Shown here: positions 26,594 to 35,002 of the stretch, piece after piece | Layout: each line of letters opens with the position of its first letter | How positions within the stretch are numbered: position 1 is the stretch's first letter | NCBI GenBank assembly: GCA_019459455.1 | Contig: JAIBEX010000014.1 | Coordinates: 62,001-126,000 of the forward strand | Origin: Weeksellaceae bacterium | GTDB lineage: Bacteria > Bacteroidota > Bacteroidia > Flavobacteriales > Weeksellaceae | DNA: 64,000 bases | Direction of reading: 5' to 3' | Translations under genes and position numbers: made by a program | The notes under the pieces: generated by a model | Database searches by the model: none | The model's input: the letters and a program-made list of their open reading frames with translations, nothing else | What the model was told of the DNA's origin: nothing

Positions 26594-27022
26594 ATGTTCT
26601 CAAAACAGGAAGCACAACAGTTAAGAAAAGATTTCTGGATAGCCTTCGGGAAAAGTTTTCCGAGAAAATGGCTGCTTTATGACACCAAGGTCAAGGATTT
26701 CTCCTTTAAATTCTCGGCAGATAATAAAAAAGCGGAGGTTTCCCTGGACATTGAGATGAAGGACGAACTCTTTCGCAACGCATACTACGAAAAAATATGG
26801 TCGCTGGAAAACCTGCTGAAGGAGCATATCGGTGACTTTCAAAAAGACGAATTCTACACGCTGGAAAACGGTAAAGTGATTGCAAGAATCTGGGTGACTA
26901 AGGAAGAAGTTTCCATTTTCAACAAAAATACGTGGCAGGAAATTTTTGAATTCTTTGTGGTAAAGATGGAAGCTTTTGAGCGCTTTTATTACGAGTATGA
27001 AGATTTCATTAAAGACGTCTAG
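26594..27022 (+). CDS. DUF4268-domain protein
   Basis: The 142-residue soluble protein fits the DUF4268 pattern: KDFWIAFGKSFPRKWLLYDTKVKDFSFKF at the start, then SLDIEMKDELFRNAYYEKIWSLENLL, and a C-terminal FERFYYEYEDFIKDV. The domain is sometimes found in restriction- or nuclease-like proteins, but here it is alone and without a visible catalytic motif. It ends 18 bp before the convergent gldG stop. Function is unknown. Confidence 0.75.
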   Translation: MFSKQEAQQLRKDFWIAFGKSFPRKWLLYDTKVKDFSFKFSADNKKAEVSLDIEMKDELFRNAYYEKIWSLENLLKEHIGDFQKDEFYTLENGKVIARIWVTKEEVSIFNKNTWQEIFEFFVVKMEAFERFYYEYEDFIKDV

Positions 27023-27040
27023 ACTGGTATCATCATTTTT

Positions 27041-28711
27041 TTACGCGAATGTTCTTTTTCTGAACCAGAAGAATAAACCTCCCAACAGCCCAATGATTCC
27101 CAAAGGCAGGATAAGGTTTAACCATTGCCAATAACTCTTTTCGTCATCAATCCGCTGTCTGTCCAGTAACCTTGCTTCAATATTCCGGTTACGGAGTTCC
27201 ATAAGATTGGCATCGTCCAGAAGAAAGTCCAGGGCATTACGTAAAAACTGTTCATTTCCATAGGTCTGTTTCGTGAGCAGGTCTTCCCCAAGTGGGAGCG
27301 GTTTGCCTTTCAAAAGTTGGTTCCTGCCAATATCGCCGTCCGAAATCACGATCATCCTGTTATCGGAACTTTCACTTTTAAAGCCAGGGAAGGATTGGGA
27401 CTCAATCCTGGATGCATACGCGGACTTGAATTTTCCCTGCAGCGAAACTGCGAAGATTTTCGGAGCAGAAGGTTTTTCAAACGCGGCTACGGAATCGGCA
27501 CTTACAATCTCGGAGAGGGAAACATAGTTCGGAACCGGTTTTACCATGGTCCTTTCGCTGCTTTCGAAAAGCACGGTCGTCTTTATCCCCGGCCTGCTGA
27601 GCGTGTCTATGGCGGTTGGGAACTCAAATTTAACCGGGTTGATGTTTTTTGTAATGGGATTCTTATTTCCGGCGATACCCAGAGGAAAATACGGCCACAA
27701 AAAGGAGCTGTACTGTGGATTCCCGGCAACTTCACCGGAAACAATGCGTATGAGCGCCGATTTCTTCACGTCCTTTACGAGTCCTGAATTAATCCGAACA
27801 CCGTAATTGAAGAAAAAATCATTCATATTGGTTTCCATGGGATATGCCATAATTTTTTTTGAGCGGAAAAGCGTGTCCATTTCAGCATTCACTGCATCCA
27901 TCATCCAAAGGGTCTTACCGCCGTTCATAATGTACTGGTCCAGGATTACTTTCTCTCCATCTGTGAAAGCCTTACGCGGTTTTGCTATGACCAGGGCATT
28001 CATCTGCTTCAGTTTGGGCACATCGGCCAGACTCAGTTCTGTGCCGTTTTCAGGAATTACCGGGCCCGAATTGTAACTCTGAAGTGCCATCTGCATGAAA
28101 CCCTGAAATTCCTCTGGCCGCAGCTCGTCCTGATTGATGAGGATTCCCACATTCTTCCTGCTGTCCTGCGTGATATCCTTAATGTTTGAAACCAGACTGT
28201 ACTCCAGACCTTCGATTGATTTATTTAACTGCTCCGAAGCCTCAATACCGCTCTGATTTACGATAAGCGGTATCGAAGTCCCGTAGGTATCATATTTTAT
28301 AACTGCATAGGGGAACATGACAATCTGCCGAACTTCCCCGTCCTTCATATCCGGAAGTACAGAAGGCTGCAGCCCCATTGCCATCAGGGTATCCTGGGAC
28401 ATTTTCGTCTTTATGGGATCAATGAATCTGTAATCGACCTTCGGATTGATCTTACGGAACTCTTCAAGCATGAAGCGGGTTTCATTCTGAAGCTGCCTGA
28501 AACTGGCAGGAAAATCACCCTCCAGATACACTTCTACCATCAAGGGCTTCTTGACTGAGTTCAACACCTTTACCGAAGATTCGGAAAGAGTATACCGTTT
28601 TTCCTTGGTCAGGTCCAGTCTTAATGAAAATATTCCGAATACGCCCAATAACAGGACCGTCGCTATGATGATATACAGGATTGAATTCTTATTCATTTTG
28701 TACTTAAACAT
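27041..28711 (-). CDS. gldG: Gliding motility-associated ABC transporter component GldG
   Basis: The 556-residue protein is the extracytoplasmic auxiliary part of the GldA-GldF-GldG transporter required for gliding in Flavobacterium. An N-terminal membrane helix (ILYIIIATVLLLGVFGIFSL) is followed by the ABC-auxiliary domain starting LDLTKEKRYTLSESSVKVL. The KNVGILINQDELRPEEFQGFMQ region and a C-terminal helix (WLNLILPLGIIGLLGGLFFWF) also match. It follows gldF by 2 bp. The ATPase gene gldA is not in the window, which is usual because gldA lies elsewhere. Confidence 0.92.
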   Translation of the reverse strand: MFKYKMNKNSILYIIIATVLLLGVFGIFSLRLDLTKEKRYTLSESSVKVLNSVKKPLMVEVYLEGDFPASFRQLQNETRFMLEEFRKINPKVDYRFIDPIKTKMSQDTLMAMGLQPSVLPDMKDGEVRQIVMFPYAVIKYDTYGTSIPLIVNQSGIEASEQLNKSIEGLEYSLVSNIKDITQDSRKNVGILINQDELRPEEFQGFMQMALQSYNSGPVIPENGTELSLADVPKLKQMNALVIAKPRKAFTDGEKVILDQYIMNGGKTLWMMDAVNAEMDTLFRSKKIMAYPMETNMNDFFFNYGVRINSGLVKDVKKSALIRIVSGEVAGNPQYSSFLWPYFPLGIAGNKNPITKNINPVKFEFPTAIDTLSRPGIKTTVLFESSERTMVKPVPNYVSLSEIVSADSVAAFEKPSAPKIFAVSLQGKFKSAYASRIESQSFPGFKSESSDNRMIVISDGDIGRNQLLKGKPLPLGEDLLTKQTYGNEQFLRNALDFLLDDANLMELRNRNIEARLLDRQRIDDEKSYWQWLNLILPLGIIGLLGGLFFWFRKRTFA

Positions 28712-28713
28712 AT

Positions 28714-29442
28714 TTACTTCTTCTTTTCGACAAAAACTTTAGACAGATACAGAAAAATTCCAATTACGAGAAGGAAATAACTGACATCCCGCAGGTCGAT
28801 CAGCCCTCTTGTAAATCCGAGGAAATGCTGGTAGAACCCGATACGCGATAAAATATAATCTGCTCCACCCAACAGCTTATAACTGGCGAGCTGTTCGATT
28901 CCGAAATAGAGGATGAAACACATAAATACCCCAAACAAGTAAGCCATGATTTGATTCTTAGACAGGGCGGAGGATAAAATTCCAACCGCTGCAAATGCTG
29001 CCACCAGAATGACCAGGCCAAAGTAGCTTCCGAGCGTCGCACCGAAATCGATATTGCCTTGTGGCACACCTAAAACATAAACCGTATACAGGTAAACCAG
29101 GGACGGTATCAGACATAAGATGCCTACCAGCCAAACGGATAGAAATTTGCCCACGATGATATCTGAAATACGTACCGGTTGGGAAAACAGCCAGTTCAGC
29201 GTACCGCCCTGATGCTCCTCTGCCAGTGATTTCATGGAAAGCGCTGGAATGATGAACATCAGAAGCCACGGAACCAGGACAAAATAACTTTGCAGAGTGG
29301 CGGTACCGATATCAAAAATATTTGAATCATTTTCAAAGAAAAAGAGAAACAGCGTTCCGATTAAACTGAAAGCAGCGATGATGATCCACGCACTCCAGTT
29401 TCCGAAATAACTCCAGAGTTCCTTTTTAAATATTGCTGTCAT
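28714..29442 (-). CDS. gldF: Gliding motility-associated ABC transporter permease GldF
   Basis: The 242-residue ABC-2 type permease has six hydrophobic segments. Family features are FKKELWSYFGNWSAWIIIAAFSLIGTLFLFFFE at the N-terminus and IPALSMKSLAEEHQGGTLNWLFSQPVRISDIIVGKFL. That second stretch is the cytoplasmic loop that meets the ATPase. It is immediately upstream of gldG and 28 bp downstream of hemJ on the same strand. The pair gldF-gldG supports each call. Confidence 0.92.
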   Translation of the reverse strand: MTAIFKKELWSYFGNWSAWIIIAAFSLIGTLFLFFFENDSNIFDIGTATLQSYFVLVPWLLMFIIPALSMKSLAEEHQGGTLNWLFSQPVRISDIIVGKFLSVWLVGILCLIPSLVYLYTVYVLGVPQGNIDFGATLGSYFGLVILVAAFAAVGILSSALSKNQIMAYLFGVFMCFILYFGIEQLASYKLLGGADYILSRIGFYQHFLGFTRGLIDLRDVSYFLLVIGIFLYLSKVFVEKKK

Positions 29443-29470
29443 CTGTTTTTAATTATTTGAATCTTTTGGG

Positions 29471-30022
29471 TTATCCTTTATTTTTATTCCTGTTTACCAT
29501 TTTTACGGTCATCATAATGGCCAGGACCAACAATACAAATCCTGTGATGAGCTGCCACCAGAATTCGATCACTGAGGATTTCAAAATCACAGTAAAAACC
29601 ACCAGGAAAAGGATGAAGGTTGAAATTTCATTTGCCTGACGCAGTTTGATATTGGCCGTGGGAAGCTCTGCACCATCCAGGGATTTCATCTGCAGTATTT
29701 TTTTCCAGGACCAGAAGTGGTAGATGCCGAGTCCCAAGAGGAAGGTTAACTTTAAATGAAACCATGGCGTCTTCATCAAACCAAAATTCAGAAGGATTAA
29801 AGCCAGACCGCTCAGCAGCATAATGATCCCCGCGGGTACAGTGATAATATTCCAAAGTCTACGGGCCATGAAAACATACTGTTCCCGGAGAATTTTCCGT
29901 TTGGTTTCCTCAAATCCGTCCGTGTCCTTATAGTACACAAACAGCCGCACAAGGTAAAAAAGCCCTGCAAAATAACTGACCATGAAAATGATGTGAACTG
30001 CTTTGATGACGGTATAAAGCAT
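29471..30022 (-). CDS. hemJ: Protoporphyrinogen oxidase HemJ (CopD-like membrane protein)
   Basis: The 183-residue membrane protein has four to five helices. It matches HemJ, the heme-dependent oxidase of protoporphyrinogen IX found where HemG and HemY are missing. The conserved heme-ligand His10 (IKAVHIIFMVSYFAG) and Lys91 (WFHLKLTF) are present. The CopD name in databases reflects distant likeness only. The gene precedes gldF by 28 bp; this may be transcriptional read-through rather than a shared function. Confidence 0.85.
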   Translation of the reverse strand: MLYTVIKAVHIIFMVSYFAGLFYLVRLFVYYKDTDGFEETKRKILREQYVFMARRLWNIITVPAGIIMLLSGLALILLNFGLMKTPWFHLKLTFLLGLGIYHFWSWKKILQMKSLDGAELPTANIKLRQANEISTFILFLVVFTVILKSSVIEFWWQLITGFVLLVLAIMMTVKMVNRNKNKG

Positions 30023-30058
30023 CGAAAAAATTTAACCGCAAATATAAGCTATTTCTCC

Positions 30059-30092
30059 CAAAAAAAAATGGTGAAACAACCGCTTCACCATT
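30059..30092 (-). terminator. Terminator downstream of kbl
   Basis: On the plus strand AATGGTGAA (30067-30075) pairs with TTCACCATT (30084-30092) around an 8-base loop. The A-run to its left (30059-30068) becomes the U-tract of the leftward kbl transcript, which ends at 30112. Confidence 0.85.
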
Positions 30093-30111
30093 CCTGTTCT
30101 TTAAGGTTGGA

Positions 30112-31305
30112 TTAAATAACATCCAACTCCTTCCCTACCTTCGTAAATGCGGCAATCGCTTTATCCAGGTGTTCCCTGGTATGCGCCGCCGACAGCTGTA
30201 CGCGGATTCTTGCTTTGTCTTTCGGAACGACCGGATAAAAGAAACCGATTACATAGATTCCCTCATCCATAAGTTTTTCTGCCATTTTCTGTGATAGTTT
30301 CGCGTCGTAAAGCATCACCGGGACAATGGCTGCATCGCCATCCGGAACATCAAATCCTTTGGCTTTCATCTCGGTACGGAAATACGCCGCGTTTTCCATG
30401 ACTTTATCGCGCAGTGAGGTGTTATCAGAAATCATGTCCAGTACTTTTATAGCAGCACCTACAATTCCCGGTGCAAGTGAATTGGAAAAAAGATAGGGTC
30501 TGGAACGCTGACGCAGCATGTCAATTATTTCTTTCTTTCCGGAAGTAAATCCTCCGAGGGCACCGCCCAATGCTTTTCCGAGTGTTGAAGTGATAATGTC
30601 TACCCTGTCCATCACGCCGTTCGCCTCATGCGTGCCCCGGCCCGTCTTACCTATAAAACCTGTTGCATGGGAATCGTCCACCATCACCAGACAGTCATAC
30701 TTGTCGGCCAGGTCGCAAACGCCTTTCAGGTTGGCCACAATTCCGTCCATGGAGAAAACTCCGTCGGTTACGATGATTCTGAAGCGGTGGTTTTTTTCGG
30801 ACGCGGCCTTCAGCTGGACTTCCAGGTCTTCCATATTGTTGTTTTTGTAACGGTATCTTGCGGCTTTACACAATCTTACCCCGTCAATAATGGAAGCATG
30901 GTTCAGTTCGTCCGAAATAATGGCATCTTCTTCCGTGAAAAGCGGCTCAAAAACACCTCCGTTGGCATCAAAACATGCAGCGTAGAGGATGGTATCTTCC
31001 ATACCCAAAAAAGTGGAAATCTTCGCTTCCAGATCCTTATGGATATCCTGCGTCCCACATATGAAACGTACAGAAGACATGCCGTAACCATGGCTTCCGA
31101 TCATATCCTGCGAAGCCTTCATCACCTCTTGATTATTGGACAGTCCCAGATAATTGTTGGCACAGAAGTTCAGCAGTTTCTTACCGTTTGCCTCAATCTC
31201 CGCAGACTGTTGGGAGGTAATGATTCTCTCTGTTTTAAAAAGGCCGTCGTTCTTAATGCCGGTAAGTTCGTTCCGGAGGTTCTCAAGATACTTTTGTGAA
31301 ATCAT
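30112..31305 (-). CDS. kbl: Glycine C-acetyltransferase (2-amino-3-ketobutyrate CoA ligase)
   Basis: The 397-residue PLP enzyme of the alpha-oxoamine synthase family cleaves 2-amino-3-ketobutyrate with CoA to glycine and acetyl-CoA. The PLP lysine is Lys244 in [13 protein letters not shown], with [17 protein letters not shown] before it binding the cofactor and [12 protein letters not shown] at the N-terminus. Kbl as opposed to AONS or SPT is supported by close fit along the length and by tdh at 4824-5786. The gene is single, with its own terminator. Confidence 0.93.
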   Translation of the reverse strand: MISQKYLENLRNELTGIKNDGLFKTERIITSQQSAEIEANGKKLLNFCANNYLGLSNNQEVMKASQDMIGSHGYGMSSVRFICGTQDIHKDLEAKISTFLGMEDTILYAACFDANGGVFEPLFTEEDAIISDELNHASIIDGVRLCKAARYRYKNNNMEDLEVQLKAASEKNHRFRIIVTDGVFSMDGIVANLKGVCDLADKYDCLVMVDDSHATGFIGKTGRGTHEANGVMDRVDIITSTLGKALGGALGGFTSGKKEIIDMLRQRSRPYLFSNSLAPGIVGAAIKVLDMISDNTSLRDKVMENAAYFRTEMKAKGFDVPDGDAAIVPVMLYDAKLSQKMAEKLMDEGIYVIGFFYPVVPKDKARIRVQLSAAHTREHLDKAIAAFTKVGKELDVI

Positions 31306-31368
31306 TTTCTTTGAATTTTAGAAGTGCTAATTTAAGAAAAAGCGAGGGAAAATGTTCCGGACAGGCCG

Positions 31369-33291
31369 TTATTTCTTAATAAATTTTAAATACTGCCCTT
31401 CAACAGAAATAAAGTATACCCCCGGTGAAAAAGCGGTAAGACTGATGCTGGTTTTAGGTTCATAGCGACCAACCCGTGCCAATTTGCCGTCTGAAAAGTA
31501 GATCTTAAAATCGGTAGAACGGTCGATTCCTCTAATATAAAGTTCATTGCCGGCAGGAACAGGATAGAGTGCTATCTCTTCGTATTGAATCTCCTGGGTT
31601 GACAGATTACTGTCCATTTGGACAGTAGAATTATCTTCGAGGATCTGATGTTCATAATTAAACTCTACAGATGCTACGGTGAAGGTTAAAGGGAAATTGA
31701 AGTACTGATTATTTGCCGTGTGTTCAGGCTTCAGGTACGCCACTTCTCCCAAAGTCCCGTTTACCTTTATAGGCAGAGGCATTTCGTAGAAAGCCACTGA
31801 GGCATGACTTTGGGTTTGCGATGCCTGTATGGTGATGGACTGATTGGTATTCTGCTTCCATTTAATCGTATACGAAGGATATCCCTGCCCATACACCCAG
31901 TCATTAAAAAATTCTGTAAAATTCCTTCCTGTTGAGGTAATAAGAGAAGTGTTCAGATCGCCTGTGCGTACGTAATTATAGGCCAGGTTTGGACGCTGAT
32001 GGTAGTCTTTGACGGCCTGATAAAAAACAGGATCGGTTAAAATCCACTTCAACATTCTGACGATGTATCCACCCTTGGCATAACTAAGACGACCGTTAAA
32101 AATTGTATTAACACTGCCGAGATTCGCATCTGCTACATACACGCTGCCTCCAGGACTGGAGGTAATAAAATCCTTCTGTCCTATCAGATAATTCATGAAC
32201 TGCGTATTGGTCATAATCAGTTTTTCATTCACCAAGTGCTCGCCAAAGGTGGCAAAACCCTCGTTTAGCCAGATGTCGTTCCAGGCGCCACAGGTAACCT
32301 TGTCTCCAAACCACTGGTGGGCAAGTTCATGGGCAATCAGTTGTTTCGTAAAACCTCCCATGGACGACATCGTCTGGTGCTCCATGCCCCCGCCAAACTG
32401 AAACTGCATATGGCCGTACTTTTCGTTTCTGAACGGATAAGTCCCCAAATAAGCTTCAAAAGTGGTCATGGCCTGTTTGGTCCATTCAATATTAGCCATC
32501 GCTGCAGGATCAGCCGCCGTGGACGGATAAATATAGTTGACGAAGGGAAACGGCGGGCTGCCAATGACATCATTCAGTTTTGTATAATTGGTGATGGCAA
32601 TTGCGGCAAGATAAGCTGCCATCGGATACTGGGTGCGCCAAAAGGTTAGTTTCTGGCTGCCCGGAAGCAGCGTTTCAGACATCAGTGTTCCGTTTGAAGC
32701 GACATTATATTGCGCAGGCGCGGTGATTTTTATATCAAATCTTTCAATCTTGTCGTTCAGACTCTGCTTGGTCGGAAACCAGTCCTGTGCGCCATAAGGC
32801 TCTGAAAGGGTGGACAGTATCGCTGTTGAATTCTGTGTATCGAGAGAAAACGCATTATAGCCCACAGCTGGCGCTCCGGAATAATGGATCGTCAGTGAAT
32901 CCAGCGTATTGGTAGGTAATGCAGTGACAAAATCAACTTTTACCTCATTGCTTGGAAGCTGTTGAAAATTAAGACTGTTTCCATGATGGCTCACCTGTGA
33001 AACCGTAAGCTGAGAGGTAAGGTCTAAGTAAATGCTGGATATGGACTGATTGGGTATAAAATGTGAGGTAACACTTCCGCTTACGTGATAAACTGAAGGA
33101 TTAACCGTTAGGTCCAATCGCTGGTATCTCAGATCATAATTCAGCGTATTGGGATTGATGTTACCAACATTCATTTTCTGCACGAAAGCATTCTTTTCCT
33201 TCTCAATGAGTGTTTGGGTATCTGAACTCTGAACCTGAGCAAATGTCTGGATATATAAGAGAGACAGCAAACATATAATACTGTTTTTCAT
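31369..33291 (-). CDS. T9SS-exported M1-family aminopeptidase
   Basis: The 640-residue protein has a signal peptide (MKNSIICLLSLLYIQTFAQ), an M1 metallopeptidase domain and a T9SS type A sorting domain. Zinc ligands are His321 and His325 (HELAH) and Glu344 (WLNEGFATF). The substrate-binding GxMEN motif reads GGMEH at 301-305. The last 70 residues (YPVPAGNELYIRGI... GVYFISVEGQYLKFIKK) form the sorting signal, so the mature enzyme is probably surface-attached or released, using the machinery that includes PorT. It stands alone; a terminator separates it from dacB. Confidence 0.93.
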   Translation of the reverse strand: MKNSIICLLSLLYIQTFAQVQSSDTQTLIEKEKNAFVQKMNVGNINPNTLNYDLRYQRLDLTVNPSVYHVSGSVTSHFIPNQSISSIYLDLTSQLTVSQVSHHGNSLNFQQLPSNEVKVDFVTALPTNTLDSLTIHYSGAPAVGYNAFSLDTQNSTAILSTLSEPYGAQDWFPTKQSLNDKIERFDIKITAPAQYNVASNGTLMSETLLPGSQKLTFWRTQYPMAAYLAAIAITNYTKLNDVIGSPPFPFVNYIYPSTAADPAAMANIEWTKQAMTTFEAYLGTYPFRNEKYGHMQFQFGGGMEHQTMSSMGGFTKQLIAHELAHQWFGDKVTCGAWNDIWLNEGFATFGEHLVNEKLIMTNTQFMNYLIGQKDFITSSPGGSVYVADANLGSVNTIFNGRLSYAKGGYIVRMLKWILTDPVFYQAVKDYHQRPNLAYNYVRTGDLNTSLITSTGRNFTEFFNDWVYGQGYPSYTIKWKQNTNQSITIQASQTQSHASVAFYEMPLPIKVNGTLGEVAYLKPEHTANNQYFNFPLTFTVASVEFNYEHQILEDNSTVQMDSNLSTQEIQYEEIALYPVPAGNELYIRGIDRSTDFKIYFSDGKLARVGRYEPKTSISLTAFSPGVYFISVEGQYLKFIKK

Positions 33292-33321
33292 TGTAAAAAT
33301 TTAGGGTTAAAGATATGAAAA

Positions 33322-33344
33322 AACCCTTCAGGGCATGAAGGGTT
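33322..33344 (-). terminator. Terminator downstream of dacB
   Basis: AACCCTTCA (33322-33330) and TGAAGGGTT (33336-33344) form a perfect 9-bp stem with a 5-base loop. The A-run to its left serves as the leftward U-tract. Confidence 0.85.
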
Positions 33345-33366
33345 AATAATTAATATCTGTTAAAAA

Positions 33367-34842
33367 TTACAGGCTTAAAGTCGGGGCCAGGATCCTTTCC
33401 ATCCTTTGCTTCACCTGCTCCACAGATCCTGCATAATTATTCACCATTAAAGAAAAAACGAGAGTCCGGCCGGTATTGGTCTTTAAATACCCTGCAAGGG
33501 TTTTCACTTTGTTCAGGGTTCCTGTTTTTGCAAAAACCTGCCCATAACCGCTACCCATAAAGGATTTCTTCAGCGTTCCGGTTTGGCCGGCTATCGGAAG
33601 AGAATCGAAGTAGATTTTGTAATACTTTTCATTCATCAGGGCCGTCAGATACTTCACCTGTGCAATGGGAGTAACCAAATTGCTTCTGGAAAGTCCACTT
33701 CCATCATAATAACTTAGTCCTTTCACATCAAATCCAACTTCATGTAAATGACTTACGACAACAGATCTCCCTGAATCCAGGGTCTGGTCGCCTTTTTTCT
33801 GGAACCCTACCATCCGAAGCAGCGCCTCTGCCAGTGCATTATCACTTCTCTGATTGGTATCATATACAATTTCGCCCAAGGTCGGTGACTTATAAGAGGA
33901 AATAAATTTTCTTGCTTCAGGTGCTACTTCGGTGATTCTCGTTTCCACTTTTCCGGAAACCGGAATGCCGTTCTTCACCAGGGATGCTCTTAATGTGTTT
34001 GCCAGCGTAAAAGGTGCATCGGGAATTTTGGTGGCAACTGCTGCTCCATCAAATTTTTCAGCATACACCATTTTATTGATGTAAGGTGAGATATAAAAAT
34101 ATCTTTTAACATCATTTTCGAATGGATTTGCTTTCTTGGCAATCAGTTTTTCGTTTGCAGGATTAATGCCCGCAGTTGCACCGACAGGGAGATAATAATT
34201 CTGATGCTCAAGCCACACAATGTTTTCCGGCAGAAGCGCCACCTTATTTTCCTTGAAGACCGCATTCTGAATGATGATGCTGCCATTCAACTTCTTTATA
34301 CCTGCGTTTTGAAGAGCGTACAGGTAACCGGCTGTAATACCACTGTACGTGCTTGCTCCTGCCTTTCCTGTACCCAAAGACGGGTCGCCGCTTCCTACAA
34401 TATAAAGGTTTCCGTTCAGGACACCCTCCGCGTCTACCTCTCCAGAATGTTCCAACTGGGTAATCCAGCGGAATTTGTCGCCCAATAGACTAAGGGCAGT
34501 TTCTGTGGTCAGAAGCTTCGTTGTAGAAGCCGGAATCAGGGAAGCCGATTCGTTATAGGAGGAAATGACCTTCTTTGTTTTCGGGTCATAAACGACAAAT
34601 CCCCAGTCTGCATTCTTAAGGACCGGATCGTTCATCATACCGTTCAGGTTGATGTCGACAAGTTCTTTGGCGGTTAAAACCACCTTTTCTGCAGCTAAGG
34701 AATTGTTTGAAGGAAGATTGTTTGTCTGGTTTTCATACATTGTCGGGTACTGCTTCACCGAGCTGTTGCTCAACTGGGCAGCCATCAATGCTGAAAACAT
34801 TACCGAGACTCCGGCTATATAATTTTTCAGTTTAATCATCAT
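33367..34842 (-). CDS. dacB: D-alanyl-D-alanine carboxypeptidase/endopeptidase (PBP4 family)
   Basis: The 491-residue periplasmic enzyme trims or cuts peptidoglycan cross-links. The signal peptide lies in the first 23 residues. The serine active site is SxxK at Ser106-Lys109 (IPASTTKLL). SDNALAEALLR provides the SxN motif and FAKTGTLNKVKTLAGY the KTG motif. The long insertion between SxxK and SxN is typical of class C PBP4. Two ATG codons are adjacent at the start; the choice changes one residue. The upstream 160 bp are AT-rich and likely hold its promoter. Confidence 0.92.
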   Translation of the reverse strand: MMIKLKNYIAGVSVMFSALMAAQLSNSSVKQYPTMYENQTNNLPSNNSLAAEKVVLTAKELVDINLNGMMNDPVLKNADWGFVVYDPKTKKVISSYNESASLIPASTTKLLTTETALSLLGDKFRWITQLEHSGEVDAEGVLNGNLYIVGSGDPSLGTGKAGASTYSGITAGYLYALQNAGIKKLNGSIIIQNAVFKENKVALLPENIVWLEHQNYYLPVGATAGINPANEKLIAKKANPFENDVKRYFYISPYINKMVYAEKFDGAAVATKIPDAPFTLANTLRASLVKNGIPVSGKVETRITEVAPEARKFISSYKSPTLGEIVYDTNQRSDNALAEALLRMVGFQKKGDQTLDSGRSVVVSHLHEVGFDVKGLSYYDGSGLSRSNLVTPIAQVKYLTALMNEKYYKIYFDSLPIAGQTGTLKKSFMGSGYGQVFAKTGTLNKVKTLAGYLKTNTGRTLVFSLMVNNYAGSVEQVKQRMERILAPTLSL

Positions 34843-35002
34843 AAATTTTTTGACATTTTATATTTGATTAATACGGTTCGCAATTGTTAAAAGAACTTCT
34901 GGCTTTCTCACGACCATCTAACTAACGGGCCAAAAATATAAATTATTGTTGAATACCAATGTGTTAAATAACATAAATCGCTAAAAAGTCTGTTAAAGTT
35001 TG

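Noticed and set aside
30628-31299. 223-codon frame opposite kbl
   Set aside because: Antisense to a complete PLP enzyme with intact motifs; no independent protein features.
31369-33291. Broken active site in the M1 peptidase because of GGMEH instead of GAMEN
   Set aside because: The zinc ligands and the key Glu of the motif are present; this variation is within the range seen in the family.
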